Positions 1 through 11,402 of a stretch of DNA of 64,000 nt are shown here, piece by piece. This DNA comes from Emiliania huxleyi CCMP1516 (taxonomy: Eukaryota > Haptophyta > Isochrysidales > Noelaerhabdaceae). The position numbers and the translations under genes were made by a program. The stretch lies in assembly GCF_000372725.1 (NCBI RefSeq), contig NW_005200417.1:232141-296140 (forward strand), in the 5' to 3' direction. The notes under the pieces are model-generated. The model did not search any database. It saw only the letters and a list, made by a program, of their open reading frames with translations, and was not told the DNA's origin. Positions within the stretch are counted from its first letter, which is position 1. The number at the start of each line of letters is the position of its first letter.

Positions 1-470
1 CCTACCGTGCGAGAGAGCCGTACTGTACAGGGTCAATAGCTCTGTGCCTGACCGCGTGTGACCGATGTGCTCATACAGAGAGGTCAGATGCGAGTATGGA
101 GAGTAATATCTTAAAGTGCAGTACTAGTTGAAGCAGGGAGATCGGAGATGTGCTCAAAGTGCGTGGTAAAAAGCCGTAGCTTGTAGGGGACTGTCTCTCG
201 ACTGAGGCTGTCCGTCTGCAGGCGGGGGGGACCATCCTGGCGCCGCCGCTGGATGATCGACCCCCCTGCGCCCTGAGCGGGTTGTCAGTGTGAGGGGTGT
301 GCCAACCGCAGGACGTTGTGTTTGCCTTTGAGACAGTTTATTAGAGATGTACAAGCGAGAGGCCATGTACACCTTCTCGCCAGACGATCGTGGGGTCCCT
401 GACTAGAAGGAATCGACCCGTCTACGTGCTCAACCTGCTCGACCTCGCCAGTGCCACGACAGTCTGCGCT
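1..470. other. no gene seen
   Basis: I see no convincing coding region, RNA gene or repeat here. It lies downstream of the F-box/LRR gene on the minus strand and probably holds its 3' flank. Confidence 0.4.
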
Positions 471-1410
471 TCACACACACCCGACACCCCGTGTGATGCC
501 CCGCGCCGCACACGCGGTGGCCAGGCGAGCTGCACTAGGGTGCTGCCAGTGTCCGGGCGGCCAGAGCTCCCGCAGTGCTGGGAAGGCGCCGTTCTCCAGA
601 GCTCCAGCCAGCGCCTCGAGGCTGGCTGCGGACCCGCCGCTCTGACCTTGGATGTATAGCGTCTCCAGGGCTCGGAGGCCCTGCCTGCCTGTCTCGGCCA
701 GCGCCTCAATGCCAGCGCTGTCGATGTCGTTGTCACTGAGGTCAAGAGTCGTGAGGTGTGGAAGCGCGCCTCGAGACAGCGCAGCCGCCAAAGCAGCCAC
801 GCCTTGACTGGTGACGCGGTTGCGACTGAGGTTGAGGATGGCCAGCGCCGGGAGCACGCGCGCCGGGCACGCGAGCGCCGCTGCAAGCGCCGCGCAGAAG
901 CCATCGCCGAGCCCATTTTCGTAGAGCTCGAGGTCTCTCAGCACGGGCAGCGCGTCGTCTTTTTTTAGAGACAGCGGCTTGCACGATCGGCCGCATCCCC
1001 TCCTCCCCGAGCTGGTTTTGCTCGAGGACGAGCATGTGCAGCCGTGTGATGGAACGAGCGCCGAGCAATTGACCAAAGATCTCAGCGTCGGCGGCGCTGA
1101 AGCACTCGCCAGAGATGACCGGCCCTGCTGTGAACTGCGTTGCGCGGCTCAGCAGGCTGCGCGTCATCCGTTTCGACTTGCACAACGCTGTCGCCCTCGC
1201 CCAGAAGCACTGCAGATGTTGCGCCTCGGAGAAAGTTGCGCTGGCGGCACGGGCGAGGGCAGCGCTTCTCACATCATGGCACGTGCTGGCAAAGTAGCAG
1301 GCTGCGGCTGGCGCGAGAGGGTTGGCCAGCGCGCAGTAGATGTTGCAGAGCAGGTCTGACGGCAGGTCGGTGAGGTTCTCGGCTGTTCGGTGCTTGGGTG
1401 GAGCCACCAT
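471..1410 (-). CDS. F-box-like / leucine-rich-repeat protein, reading frame broken
   Basis: The N-terminal part (from ATG at 1410) has an F-box-like stretch (NLTDLPSDLLCNIYCAL, then a CRxLR-like CHDVRSAAL) followed by the first LRR (LHMLVLEQNQLGEEGM). The remaining ribonuclease-inhibitor-type LRRs (LRDLELYENGLGDG, LAILNLSRNRVTSQGV, LTTLDLSDNDIDSAGI) lie in another frame down to the stop at 471. The two frames meet at a run of seven A on the sense strand (plus-strand T at 960-966). Six or nine A would restore one continuous repeat protein of about 310 residues. Known role of the family: substrate adaptor of SCF ubiquitin ligases. That role is inferred only from architecture. The break could be a real pseudogene lesion, a sequencing error in a homopolymer or, less likely, recoding. 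An upstream in-frame ATG at 1566 exists but adds only Pro-rich sequence. Confidence 0.65.
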
Positions 1411-1499
1411 CGGCGGAAGATGTGCACCTTCGAGCCCGCTGTAGATAACCGAGCGCCGGAGGACATTCCCGGGCGGCGGCGCAAAGGGCGGCGGGGGGG

Positions 1500-2905
1500 C
1501 TGAGGCAAGGGGGCCCAGATCTGCTCGTCTCAGAGGGTACCCTCTGTGCCAAGAGAGGCCATCCACGAGCGGCTCAGAGGGTGGGTGCCTGGGCCGACCC
1601 TCTGAAGGCCTGTGCCGCCAAGCAAGCCACCAAGCCAGCTAGCCTGTCTCAGCGCAGCCTCTGAGGCTACGGGGACCCTCTGAGACGCCAAGGCAAGCCC
1701 CGCGAGGCCGCTCCTCAGAGGAGGGCGAGGCGGAGGGCAGACCTGCGCCTGACGAGGCGGGCGAGACGAATGAGGGCGACGGACAGGGTCGCGGCGCAGG
1801 GGGTCCGGAAAGCGGCGGGGCTGGAGAGGGCAGTCCCTCCCCGAACCTCGCCCTCGGGCGTGTTAGAGTCGTCGGCCAGGGAGGCAGGACTCCCGCAGGG
1901 CACCTTCGGGTGGATCTCAGTAGATCCGGCAGGCACCCCGAGCTCGCGACGCCCTTCACGACTGGAAGGGCCAGGGAGCGCACGTGCTTCGATCGCCGGG
2001 GGCACCATGGAGGGTGCGCCTGCGCCACGGAGGCACTCCGGGCAGCGTATGCAACGGGGGGGGAGGGTCAGGGTGATGCTGCCTCGGCGCGCGCCGCCGC
2101 GACGCGGCACGGAGTCGACCGGGCCACGCCGGCGAGGGGGGTGCGCTCCAGCGAGGGTCGCGTCCTTGAGACCGCCGACGCGTTCCTGGACGGCAAGGCC
2201 GATCGACTCTGGAGGACACGGTCGGCAGCGCTTCGCGAACTGGCACAGAAGGTCCGAGACGGCACGGATCTTGTTCTCCTGTGCGCGGGAAGGATTGAGT
2301 CCTGTCACGGCGATCTGCTGAAGAAGGGGATCCTGGCCGAAGCGGCGCAGCTCGAGGCCACCAACAAGAGGAAGCCGCGCTCCGACAAGGGCAAGCCGAG
2401 GGGTCCTCGGCCTGCAGCAGTAAGGTAGCGTGTGTGGTGCCGGGCGCGCTTGCGAGCGTATAGAGTAGCGCCTTTAGTAGATGGTCGCTGCGAAAAGTCA
2501 TATGTTTTACTCTGGTTTTACTGCCGCCCCTCCCCGCCCTCACTGGGAGAGAGAGAGAGAGAGTTCTCACTGGTCAGCGCCGTTCGTGGAGGGCTAGGCA
2601 GCTCCGCCTCCGCCCGGGGCTCTCGGCAGGCTCTGCCGCGTGAGGGGGCTACCCCTCTGAGGTCAAAGCCCTCTGATTTGTTGTTGTTACCCTCTGAGAG
2701 AGAGAGATTTTAGCAATACCAAACAACTCTAACACTCACACGTCATTTGTTTGCCCTCTGTGCCGCGCCAAGACAGACCCTCGCGCCTCGGCCAGGGACC
2801 CTCTGAGCACGGAAGCCAAAATCAGTTACGAGAGGCCACAGAGGCGGCACAGAGTCAGAGTCAAACCCTCTGTGCCGCCCAGCCAGGGCTTCTTTCCGTC
2901 CTTTG
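1500..2905. repeat. interspersed CCTCTGAG / CCTCTGTGCC motif region
   Basis: Between the LRR gene and the oxygenase gene the motif CCTCTGA(G) or CCTCTGTGCCG recurs at least ten times at irregular spacing (for example near 1529, 1600, 1660, 1680, 2660, 2690, 2756, 2797, 2869). There is also a short GA microsatellite at 2545-2563. I found no gene here that I trust; several long open frames exist on both strands but look compositional. Confidence 0.4.
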
Positions 2906-3084
2906 CGTTGTGCGTGTTTCTTTCTTTTCAAGCGTGCACTCAACGCCGCCGCGGCCCTTTGGCCCTCTTCAAAACTCGTCTCCCGCAGCGCCAACAGCGC
3001 CAACAATCGCGCGGGCATCGCTACGAAGCCCCCAGTAGGGCACCCATCGCTCTATTCGCCGCGTCGACAGTTGGCGTCGAGCAT

Positions 3085-3993
3085 ATGCTCGGCACGCTCC
3101 TCCTGCTCGTCTCTGTCCTCCTCCCGGCCGGCTTTGTCTGGCTCCAGTTTGCGCTGCACCTCCCGGCCCGCGTCTTCATCGCGGCGGACGGTTCCGCCTT
3201 CCTCGCTTCCGAGTGCGACGCCATCCTGCGCGTGCTGGAGGACGCGGCGGGCGAGCGTGTCCTCAGCGGCGGCCCGCCACTCTGGGACAGCGCCGAGGAG
3301 TCGCAGCACTACCTCCCGACCAAGGAGGTTCGCGTCGCCGAGCTGCCCGCGCTGGTCGCGGCGACGCGGCCGGGCGTCGACCGCACGCTCGGGCTGCTCC
3401 GCCGGCTCTACCCGCTCGAGGGCGCGCGGCTCCGGCTGGCCGACCTGTACGTGGCGCGGTACGACGCCGACGGCGGCGTGAGCGGGCTGCAGCTGCACGT
3501 CGACGCGTACACGCTCAGCTTCTCGGTCGCGCTCAACGCGGCGGACGAGTACGGCGGCGGCGGGCTGGAGTTCGACGCGCTCGGGCAGGTGCGCCGCGAG
3601 CCGCAGGGGAACGCGCTCCTTTTCCCGTCAAAGCTGCTGCACCGCGGCGTGCCCGTGGCGCAGCACGGCACGCGGTTCGCCCTCATCGGCCTCGTCTCGG
3701 TGGGTGAGGACGAGCTGTGGGCGGCGGGGGCGGGGGCGCCGCCCGCCTCCCGGCTGCACGGCATGTTTGCGCGGTGCGCCTCGCTCGAGGAGGTCGGCGC
3801 GGGCGGCGAGCGCGCGGCCGGGCGCAACGCGACCGAGCTGTGCTCCGGCTGGGCCGACACGGTCGCCAGGCACGCGCGCAACCGCTTCGCACTCCTCTGG
3901 CGGGCGGGCTCGTCGGAGGACCTGCTCGAGCTGGCGGTGCTCAACGCCGGCCTCCTCGTCGGCGCCGTGCTGCTGCGGCAGTTCGTGCTCTGA
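3085..3993 (+). CDS. membrane-anchored 2OG-Fe(II) oxygenase (prolyl 4-hydroxylase-like)
   Basis: Single-exon gene of 302 residues. The ATG at 3085 is preferred over upstream in-frame starts because it places a hydrophobic signal anchor (MLGTLLLLVSVLLPAGFVWL) at the N-terminus. The double-stranded beta-helix core carries the iron triad H138-x-D140 (QLHVDAY) and H186 (KLLHRGVP), plus R197 (GTRFALIG), which should bind 2-oxoglutarate. A Gly-rich GGGGLEFD segment lies between them, as in prolyl 4-hydroxylases. The C-terminus has a second hydrophobic stretch (LLELAVLNAGLLVGAVLLRQFVL region). Expected reaction: Fe(II)- and 2-oxoglutarate-dependent hydroxylation, probably of a protein in the secretory pathway; the substrate cannot be read from sequence. 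No intron is needed. Confidence 0.85.
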   Translation: MLGTLLLLVSVLLPAGFVWLQFALHLPARVFIAADGSAFLASECDAILRVLEDAAGERVLSGGPPLWDSAEESQHYLPTKEVRVAELPALVAATRPGVDRTLGLLRRLYPLEGARLRLADLYVARYDADGGVSGLQLHVDAYTLSFSVALNAADEYGGGGLEFDALGQVRREPQGNALLFPSKLLHRGVPVAQHGTRFALIGLVSVGEDELWAAGAGAPPASRLHGMFARCASLEEVGAGGERAAGRNATELCSGWADTVARHARNRFALLWRAGSSEDLLELAVLNAGLLVGAVLLRQFVL

Positions 3994-4431
3994 TCGACCA
4001 CTTCGTACTTGAGCGACCTCATGAATCGTTGTGCCGCGCAGTGAGCTGCCGCAGTCCATTGAGTATCTCTCGTAATACTCACACGTTAAACAAGCACTTG
4101 AGTTGGATCCTAGCGCGCCTCCTTAGCGCGTCCCATTTCCGACATCCAAAAGAATCTTAAAATACAAGCCTCTCTCACAGTCCTCACACCTCACAGCACA
4201 CTGGCACGACAAGGGCGCAGACTGGCGCGGTCCGCGGACTTGAACTGGCGAGTATAGAATCACACGGACACGCACGGCGCACGCTCTCTTGGAGCAGAGC
4301 GCCGCTTGCCCCGGCGAGCCCGGGTCCTCGGAGAGGGTACCCTGGGTGGGCGGGGCCTCCTCTACTCGCCTCGCAAGGGACTAGAAACACACCGGCATAC
4401 CAAAAGAAAAACAGCGCTTTTCAAAACTGCC
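3994..4431. other. intergenic, no gene seen
   Basis: Spacer between the oxygenase stop and the kinesin start, both on the plus strand. It should hold the 3' end of the first and the promoter/5' UTR of the second; no clear TATA box or poly(A) signal was recognised. Confidence 0.4.
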
Positions 4432-7400
4432 ATGGAGAGTCGAATGGAGCTCCTCTCGCCAACCCCGCTCGTCACGGCGGTCACGCCCTCGCGCTCGCGC
4501 GCGCCGCCAGCGGACAACGGCGCCGCGTCGCCTGGCGCGCCCGCGTGCGGGCGCCCGCAGCAGCAGCAGCGCATGCAGGTGGTGCTCCGGATTCGGCCGC
4601 ACGGCGAGGGCGAGCCGCCGTCGTGCATGGCCGAGCTGGGCGGCGAAAGCGTCTCGATCGCGCAGGCCTTCGATCCGGATGAGGCCTCCGCCGCGCATGC
4701 GCCCCAGACGCCCTCGCGGGCGAGCGGCCGCGCAACGCCGTCCGCCAGCCGCCGGGCGAGTGAGGCGCACCGCTTCTCGTTCGACGCGGTGGCGGGCGAG
4801 GAGGGTGGCGCGCAGGCGGATCTGTTTGCGCATGCGCGCCCCCTCGTGCTCTCGGCGCTCTCGGGCGGCCACGCCTGCGTGCTCGCATACGGCCAGACCG
4901 GCTCGGGCAAGACGCACACGATGGTCGGCAGCGAGGGCTGCCCGGGGGTGGTGCCCCGGGCGAGCGACCTGGTGTGGGACCGGATCGACGCGACGCCGCA
5001 GACGGAGTGGCACGTCTCCCTCACCGCCGTCGAGCTCCACAATGACCTCTTCAGAGACCTCCTCGCCGCAGACACCGCAGGGGCGACGCCGGCGGCGGCC
5101 GAGGCGGCGCGGCGAGCGCAGGCCGCTATCTCGCTGCGCGAGGCGAAGAGCGTGCGGGGCGGGCCGCCCGTGGCCTACCTGAGCGGCTCATCCACCTTCC
5201 GCACGCCAGTGCCTAGCCGCGACGCGATGAACTCGCTGCTCGCCCGAGCGCTCGCTGCCCGCGCCGTCAGCGCGACCGCAACCAACGACCACTCCTCGCG
5301 CTCCCACGTGATCCTCACGCTCCACCTGGACTCGAGGCCGCCGGGAGGGGCGATGGTGCGGTGCGGCAAGCTCACCCTCGTCGACCTGGCCGGCTCCGAG
5401 GCGCACGGCGCCGCCCTCGACGCGGCGGGCGCCACCGAGTCGATTGCAATCAAGGCGCCCCTCGACGCGCCCTGGACATGACATGTCCGAGACATGTCCG
5501 AAGCATGTCCGAAGCATGTCACATAGGCGTCGCTCAACGCACTCGGCGACGTGCTGCAGGCGACCCCGGACTCTCTCCCCACGCCCGCCCTCTCCCAGCC
5601 CGCAACCGCGCCCTCGCCGCAGCCTGCCCTCCGCCGCAGCCTCCTCACGCGCGCTTCCAATTCCGCCCTCGCCACAGGCGCTCTCCCGCAACGGCCGCCT
5701 GCCCCCCGACGCGGCGCCTGCGCCCGTCCCGTACCGCAACCACCGCCTTACCCGCCTGCTCGCCGACTCGCTCGGCGGCGGCGCGCGCACCCTGATGGCG
5801 CCCGACGCCGCCGCCCGCCGAGAGAGGCCCCCCTCACTGCCTCATGCCCCCCGTGCGGTGCGAGTAGGTGGCGACTGTCCGACCCACGCCCGACCACTAC
5901 CGCGCCTCGCTGACGACCCTCCGCTTCGCCGCGCGCGCGCGCGACATCATCGTCGGCCGCGGCGACGGCGCCGAGGAGCCGAGCGACGGCGGCGGCGGCG
6001 ACGCGGCGGCGGCGGCGAGGATCGCGGAGCTGCACGTGCGGGTCGCGCGCCGCGAGGCGGAGATCGAGGCGCTCGAGGCGGACGCGGCGCGGCGCGAGGA
6101 GAGGCACGCGGCGGCGGCCAAGGCGGCGGAGCAAGCCGCGCTCTCCGCGGCGCAGGCGGCCGCTGCGCGCGAGGCGTCGCTGCGCGGTGAGGCGGACGTC
6201 AGCTCGACATGTCCATGTCCGCCACCCGTCCACGACATGTCCCCCACAGGCGTCCCTGCGCGACGAGGCGAGGCGGCGCAGCGGCGAGGCGGCGGCGCGG
6301 CTGGCGGAGGCGGCGCACGCAGCGGCGCGCGCCCGCGCCGAGGCGGCGCTCTCCGACCATGCCGCACGCGAGGCGGCGCTGCGGCAGCTGCTGGCCGAGC
6401 AGCGGCAGCTACTGGCCGAGCAGCGGCTGGAGGTGTGCGAGGCGCGCGCCGACGCGGCGGAGGCAGCCGCGCGCGAGGCGGCAGACCAGTCGCAAGCAGA
6501 GGCGGCTGCGGCGGCGGCGGCGGCGGTGGCGGCGGCGGTGGCGGCGGCGGGCGAGAGCGCCTCGCGGGCAGCGGACGAGGCGGCGGCCGCCGCGCGCGAA
6601 TCTGCCGCGACGCTCGCGGCGGCCGCGGCGGCGGGTCGCGAGGAGGTTGAGGAGATGGGGGAGCTGCTCGAGATTTTGGACGAGGGCAGGGACGCGACGT
6701 CCGCGACCGCCTCGCTCAAGTGGCTGCGCACGAAGCTGTCGGAGGCCGTGGGGCGGTACAAGGCGGCGCTGCCGGCGGGCGCAGAGGCGCTGCTCGCGGA
6801 GCACTCCGGCGGCGCGCAGCAGCTCGGCGCCGAGCAGGAGACGAAGGGGTCGCGGAAGCGGCGCACGACGCAGGGCGGTCGCCGCACTTCGCGCAAGCTG
6901 AGCAGAGGCGGCGAAAACCCGCCAGCCGCCGCGTCCCGCGCCTGCGCCTCGCCGGCCGCGCCGCCGCTCGTCCCGATCGTAGAGGTCGCCGCGGGTCAAG
7001 GCGGGGCCGGGGAGGGGCCCTGTGACGTTCCCCCCCCCTCCTCCTCTGCCGCACCCACCGCCGCACCAGCAGCTGCCCCGGCCGCCGCCGGCGACGCCGC
7101 GCCGGTCGACTCAGACACCTTGCCGGCCGACTCGAGGCGCAAGCCGAGCAAGCGTCCCCGCGGCGCCTGTAGCGAGGGCAGCAGCGCGCCTCGCCCGCCG
7201 CGGCGCTCCTCGGCGGCGGCGGGTGCGGAGAGGATGTCTGCGGTCGCCGCCGAGGAGTCCCGCCCGCTCAAGAAGGGGCCCGTCAGGGCGGAGCCCGCGC
7301 CTCCGGCGTCGCCGCAGCCGCGCGTGTCGCAGGCGGAGGTGGAGGCCGAGGTCGAGCGTTTCCACCCGTCGGTGCGCGCGCCGGGCGGTGGAGAGAGGTG

Positions 7401-8391
7401 AGCTCCGCTTGGTGAGCTCCGCTTGGTGATCTCCGCTTGGTGTGAGCAGGCGAAGAAGAGCGCGAGGAACAGCCGCGGCGCGGCCGCACCCTCGCCGGCG
7501 CCAGTGGAGACCAACGAGGAGCTTGCGGCGGGCGGTACATCCGATGCGGAGGCGGAGGAGGAGGAGGTGGAGGAGAAAGAGGAGGACCCTGCCATCGCCG
7601 CGCTCATCGCGGAGGCCGTCGAGGAGGTGAAGCAGGCGTCGCTGCGGGCAGCCGCGCCGCCCGACGGCGCACTCTCCAGTGCTCAGCAAGCCCCCAAGCG
7701 CGCCGCAGCCTCCAAGCGCGCCGCAGCCCCCAAGCCCGCCGCAGCCTCCAAGCGCGCCGCAGCCCCCAAGCCCGCCGCAACTTCCAAGCGCGCTGCGCCC
7801 GCTGCAGCCGCGCCCGCCGCCGCCGCGCCCGCCGCCACCGCGCCCGCCGCCACCGCACCCGCCGGGGCGTCGAAGCCGCGTCCGCTCAAGGTTGGCGGCT
7901 TCAACAAGGGCCTGCTCGTGGTGCAGCCCCCCCCACCCGCTCGAGAGGAGGCCTCCGCCGACCACGCACTCGCACCCGCCTTGTGCCTCCTCCCCTAGGT
8001 GCCCTTCGAGGACAGGCAGCTCTCGCTCGCTCGCCCGCCGCCGCCGCCGGCCGCGAGGACGCAACCGACCGCCCTCTCGCCGCGGCCCGACGACCTTGGC
8101 GGCAACGTGTCGGCGGTGGCGGTTTCGCCGCTCGCGCCGGCGGCTTCGAAACGCAAGCTCTTCAACCCGAGGGCGCGCAAGAACTCGGGCATTTGCAACT
8201 TCAACCGCAGGAGCTCCTCCGGCGGCGCGGCGGCGGAAGAGGCTGCCGTCGAAAAGGCGCGGCAAGAGCGGCGGGAACGGCGAGCGGCGCTCGGCCTCAA
8301 GCGCGCGTCGGCCGAGGCGCCGCTGCCGCCGATGGGTGCGGAGCGCGACGGCCCCGAGCCCATCCCGCTCCGTGCGCCGCTCGTCGCCTGA
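4432..8391 (+). CDS. kinesin motor protein, N-terminal motor, seven exons
   Basis: Exons 4432-5454, 5527-5559, 5678-5797, 5868-6173, 6250-7377, 7450-7917 and 7999-8391 give 1156 residues. Motor hallmarks in order: VVLRIRP (50-56), P-loop GQTGSGKT (154-161), switch I NDHSSRSH (285-292), switch II DLAGSE (318-323), SLNALGDVL across exons 1-2, and YRNHRLTRLLADSLGGG (371-387). An Ala/Glu-rich coiled coil follows (about 400-640), then a basic, Lys-Ala-Pro-rich tail. The junctions are fixed by motor conservation: five introns start GC (GCGCCC, GCGACC, GCGCCC, GCGTCG, GCGCCG) and the last starts GT; all end AG. Intron sizes are 72, 118, 70, 76, 72 and 81 bp. Intron 1 holds four copies of an 11-nt unit GACATGTCCGA; intron 5 three copies of GTGAGCTCCGCTTG. 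Microtubule plus-end transport is typical of N-motor kinesins; the subfamily was not resolved. The last two introns are less certain than the first four. Confidence 0.9.
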
Positions 8392-9111
8392 GCGCGGCGA
8401 GGCTCCCTCCCCCAGGCCGCCGGACGGGCGGCGGTCGCGGCTCAGAGCCGCGACCACTCGAGTACCTTTGATGCTCACTCGCCATGGTCAGCGCGCGCGC
8501 GTAATCGCGTGCCGTGTAATTCGCTCTGACTTCGTCGAGGCCTCGCGTGTGTCCTGTGATGGTCGGCGTCTCGACGTGGTGTGATGTGATGGGCTCCGCT
8601 GCCGGCGTCTCGCGACTCGCGTATACCCGCACATGTCACGCACATCTCCCATGTACTTTATACTTGTTTTGCGATATTGTGAGTTATTCGTCCTCTCGGA
8701 CCGTCACATCTCCCGCGAGACGCGAGACGGTGACGCTGCAAGTCGCTGACGGCAGAGAAGAGAGACGGGGACAAGAACAAAACAGATATGAGATATCAGA
8801 GTCGCGGAGACGAGACGTGCAGACAGATGCCAGATCGCAGTCACAACACCCGCACGATGCACCGATGCAGCGCAGCAGCGTAGGTGGGAGGTGGGGTGGA
8901 GACCTGGAGTCGGGAGAGGGCGAGACGACCGACGTGATGAACATCGCCACCGCCACAGGGGCGCACACGCGCCGCGCGGCAACACAAGAGCGAGACCCTG
9001 GGTCCTCGCACGCACCGCGATAATATCCGGCAGAAGTCAGGCGAGACGGGAGGATGTCCCTCGTAAAACGCGCTCTGCCTCTGGCGAGCGTACGGCCCCT
9101 CGCTCGCGCCC
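8392..9111. other. intergenic between convergent genes, no gene seen
   Basis: 3' flanks of the kinesin (plus) and the following minus-strand gene. Open frames on both strands here have no recognisable domain and composition unlike the neighbouring genes. Confidence 0.4.
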
Positions 9112-10841
9112 TCAGTTTGTGGCGGCGGCGATGGCCGACGCGACGGTAGCGTTGGCAATGTTGGCCGCGGCGACGGCGGCGACGGCGGCGGGCCTCACGA
9201 CCACAGGTACGGGCTTGGCGGGCTTGGCGGGCGTGGGGGGCGCGACGGCGTCGCCGACCGCCCTTTGCAGCAGCTCGCGCAGCGTCTCGAGCTGGAGCAG
9301 GATGGAGCTGGCAGCCCCCTGCAGCGCCTCGATCTGCGCGCCCTGCGCGTCGAGGGCGCTCTCGAGCTCGTCCCTCCGCCGCTTCTTGCCGCCCTCGCCC
9401 TCGCCGTCCGCCGCGTCCTCGCCATTCTCGCCGCCGGCGTTCTCGCCGTCCGCCGCCTCAGCCTGTTGAGAGGGAGGGGGGTGAGGCGGCCGGGCGAGGG
9501 AGAAAGAGACAGCGGAGGTGGCGAGTGCGCGTGTGCAGGCGGGCAGCATGGCGAGCGGCTCCTCCGTCTCTCGGCTACCTCTCCTCATCCATCTCTCGGC
9601 TACCTCTCCTCAGCCGTCTCTCGGCTGTCTCTCGGCCGTCTCTCGGCTACCTCTCGGCCGTCTCTCGGCTGTCTCTCGGCTGTGTCTCGGCCGTCCCTCG
9701 CCTTTGAGGTTGACGAGCGGTGCGTGAGCTTCGTGACGCACTTCATCGGCGTCGTCACCACAGACAGGCCAGGCTCGCGCAGCAGCAGGCCTGCGGGGGA
9801 GGGGGAGGGGGAGGGGGAGGGGGGGAGGGTTGGGTGTGAGCAAGGGGCCTGTGCGCCAAGCGAGCGTGTGGCCTCTACCATGCGAGGGCTGCAAAACACT
9901 GAGTGTGGCCTGAGTGAGACGCGCGGCCGCACGCGTGGTGGGCGGGGCTAGGGGGGCGGCGCATGCGCGCAGAGGGCGGCGTGGCGGGGCAGGTCACCCG
10001 TGTCTGTGGGCGAGACGCGGATGCGGAAGCGCTGCTTGTCTCTGTGGCTGGAGAGGGAGGTGATGCGGAGCTTGAACATGGCGGTGCCCTGCATCGCCAC
10101 GACCTCCGTCTTGCCGACGAGGAGCGGCTCGCAGGTCGCGAGCTGCTCGACCAGCTGCCCGTTCTCATAGAGCAGCTCCGCCTGGCGGGGGGGAGGGAAG
10201 GCAAGGGGGCTGGGGCCGGTAGGGGAGGGGGGGGGGGGGGAGGGGGGAGGGGGAAGGGGGGAAAGGCTTTGGGAGGGGGGGGGGGGGCAAGGCTCTCCGA
10301 GTGCACGGCACGGAGGCAGGAGCAGCTCCTCACCCCTCCACCCTCCCCCACTCTAGCCTCCCCAGCCGCGCCGGCGCGCTACGGGCGGTGTGTGCAGACA
10401 GGGGAGCAGCACCTTGAGGGGCAGCTCCGCGTCGCGGCCGATGCCACAGCGCGGGTCGATGACGCCAATCTTGAGCGTGAAGTGGCGCAGGTTCGACACC
10501 ACCATCTCCTTGTCGTCCTCGCCGTTTGGCTTTGCGTGCACGTCAATCCTGTGGACCGTGTGGTCGAGAATCTGGAGGTGCCGGCCCGGCCCATGCAGCT
10601 GCTGCGCGGAGGGGAGCAGGCTGCGCGAGCCCCCAATCGAGTTCATCGCCGGCGCCATCGCCGCCATGACTGTCGGCGAAATGCACGGCGCCAGCGCGCC
10701 GCCCAGGCTGCCGCCGCCGAGCGCGCCGAGGTGCGCGGCCGCGCCGCCGGCGATGCCGATCTGCAGGTCGCTGGGGGCGCCGCCGAGCCCCTGCTGCTGG
10801 TCAGGGCTCGACAGGTAGGCTGCGTTGGCGAGCGTCTCCAT
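9112..10841 (-). CDS. conserved-looking protein of unknown function, four exons
   Basis: Exons on the minus strand, in transcript order: 10841-10413, 10181-9998, 9790-9702, 9462-9112; 350 residues with all phases consistent. After a Gly/Ala-rich N-terminus (METLANAAYLSS), a well-structured middle part spans exons 1-3 (HFTLKIGVIDPRCG, AELLYENGQLVEQL, FKLRITSLSSHRDKQRFRI, SVVTTPMKCVTKL). The C-terminus has an acidic KKRRRDELESAL segment with a leucine heptad helix (IEALQGAASSILLQLETLRELLQ), probably nuclear and dimerising. I do not recognise the family; the middle part looks like a beta-rich binding domain, possibly of a transcription regulator. Introns 1 and 2 are GT-AG; intron 3 (9463-9701) is GC-AG and filled with a 10-nt minisatellite (sense unit AGCCGAGAGAC). 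Confidence 0.7.
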
Positions 10842-11402
10842 TCGCTATTGGCCGGGTGACTCCCCCCTCCACAGTCTTGCTCGGAGTCTTCTCGTAAACG
10901 GCCCGAAAAGTCGCAAACCCTGTCAGCAGAGTCTCCTACAACTGTACGGGAAGAGAGAGAGCTCGCTTCCGAGCTCTCACGCCGCGCGTAGGGCCCTTAC
11001 GCCCCCCACAGCAAATCGGTTTTTGCCCTTAACTAGTGCCGTTTTCGTTGGACCAATTTTTGCTTAACTTGGTCGGTTTTGAGCACTATTTTCATTAGGG
11101 GCCTAGAGAACACAACCCCCTCTCTCTTTTCTCCCAGTAAGCTAAAAGTACATACGGGAAGAGCTACATACACTGAAAAGTTCGTTCACCGCGAGTTTCT
11201 TTTAGATGTTAAACCCTCAAATCCGTTCTTCTCCTGGAGAATTCTCTGAGGGACCCCGCATAGCTCCTGTGAGAGAGAGATTTTTATTAACCAACAAGAA
11301 ATCACGACTCTGACGGTGATTTCTCTCGTGTGTGCTACGCGCTCTTCTTTCGACGCCCAGCTGGAGCGCAAGGCCGACAGCCGTCGAAGGCCGGCCTGAC
11401 CT
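10842..11402. other. divergent intergenic region
   Basis: Upstream region shared by the minus-strand four-exon gene and the plus-strand TIR-like gene, so promoters for both are expected here. It is locally AT-richer around 11030-11330. No specific site could be identified. Confidence 0.4.

Noticed and set aside
1910-2428. Open frame of 172 codons ending LEATNKRKPRSDKGKPRG
   Set aside because: No ATG start, no recognisable domain, and a competing long frame on the other strand; GC-rich composition alone can produce it.
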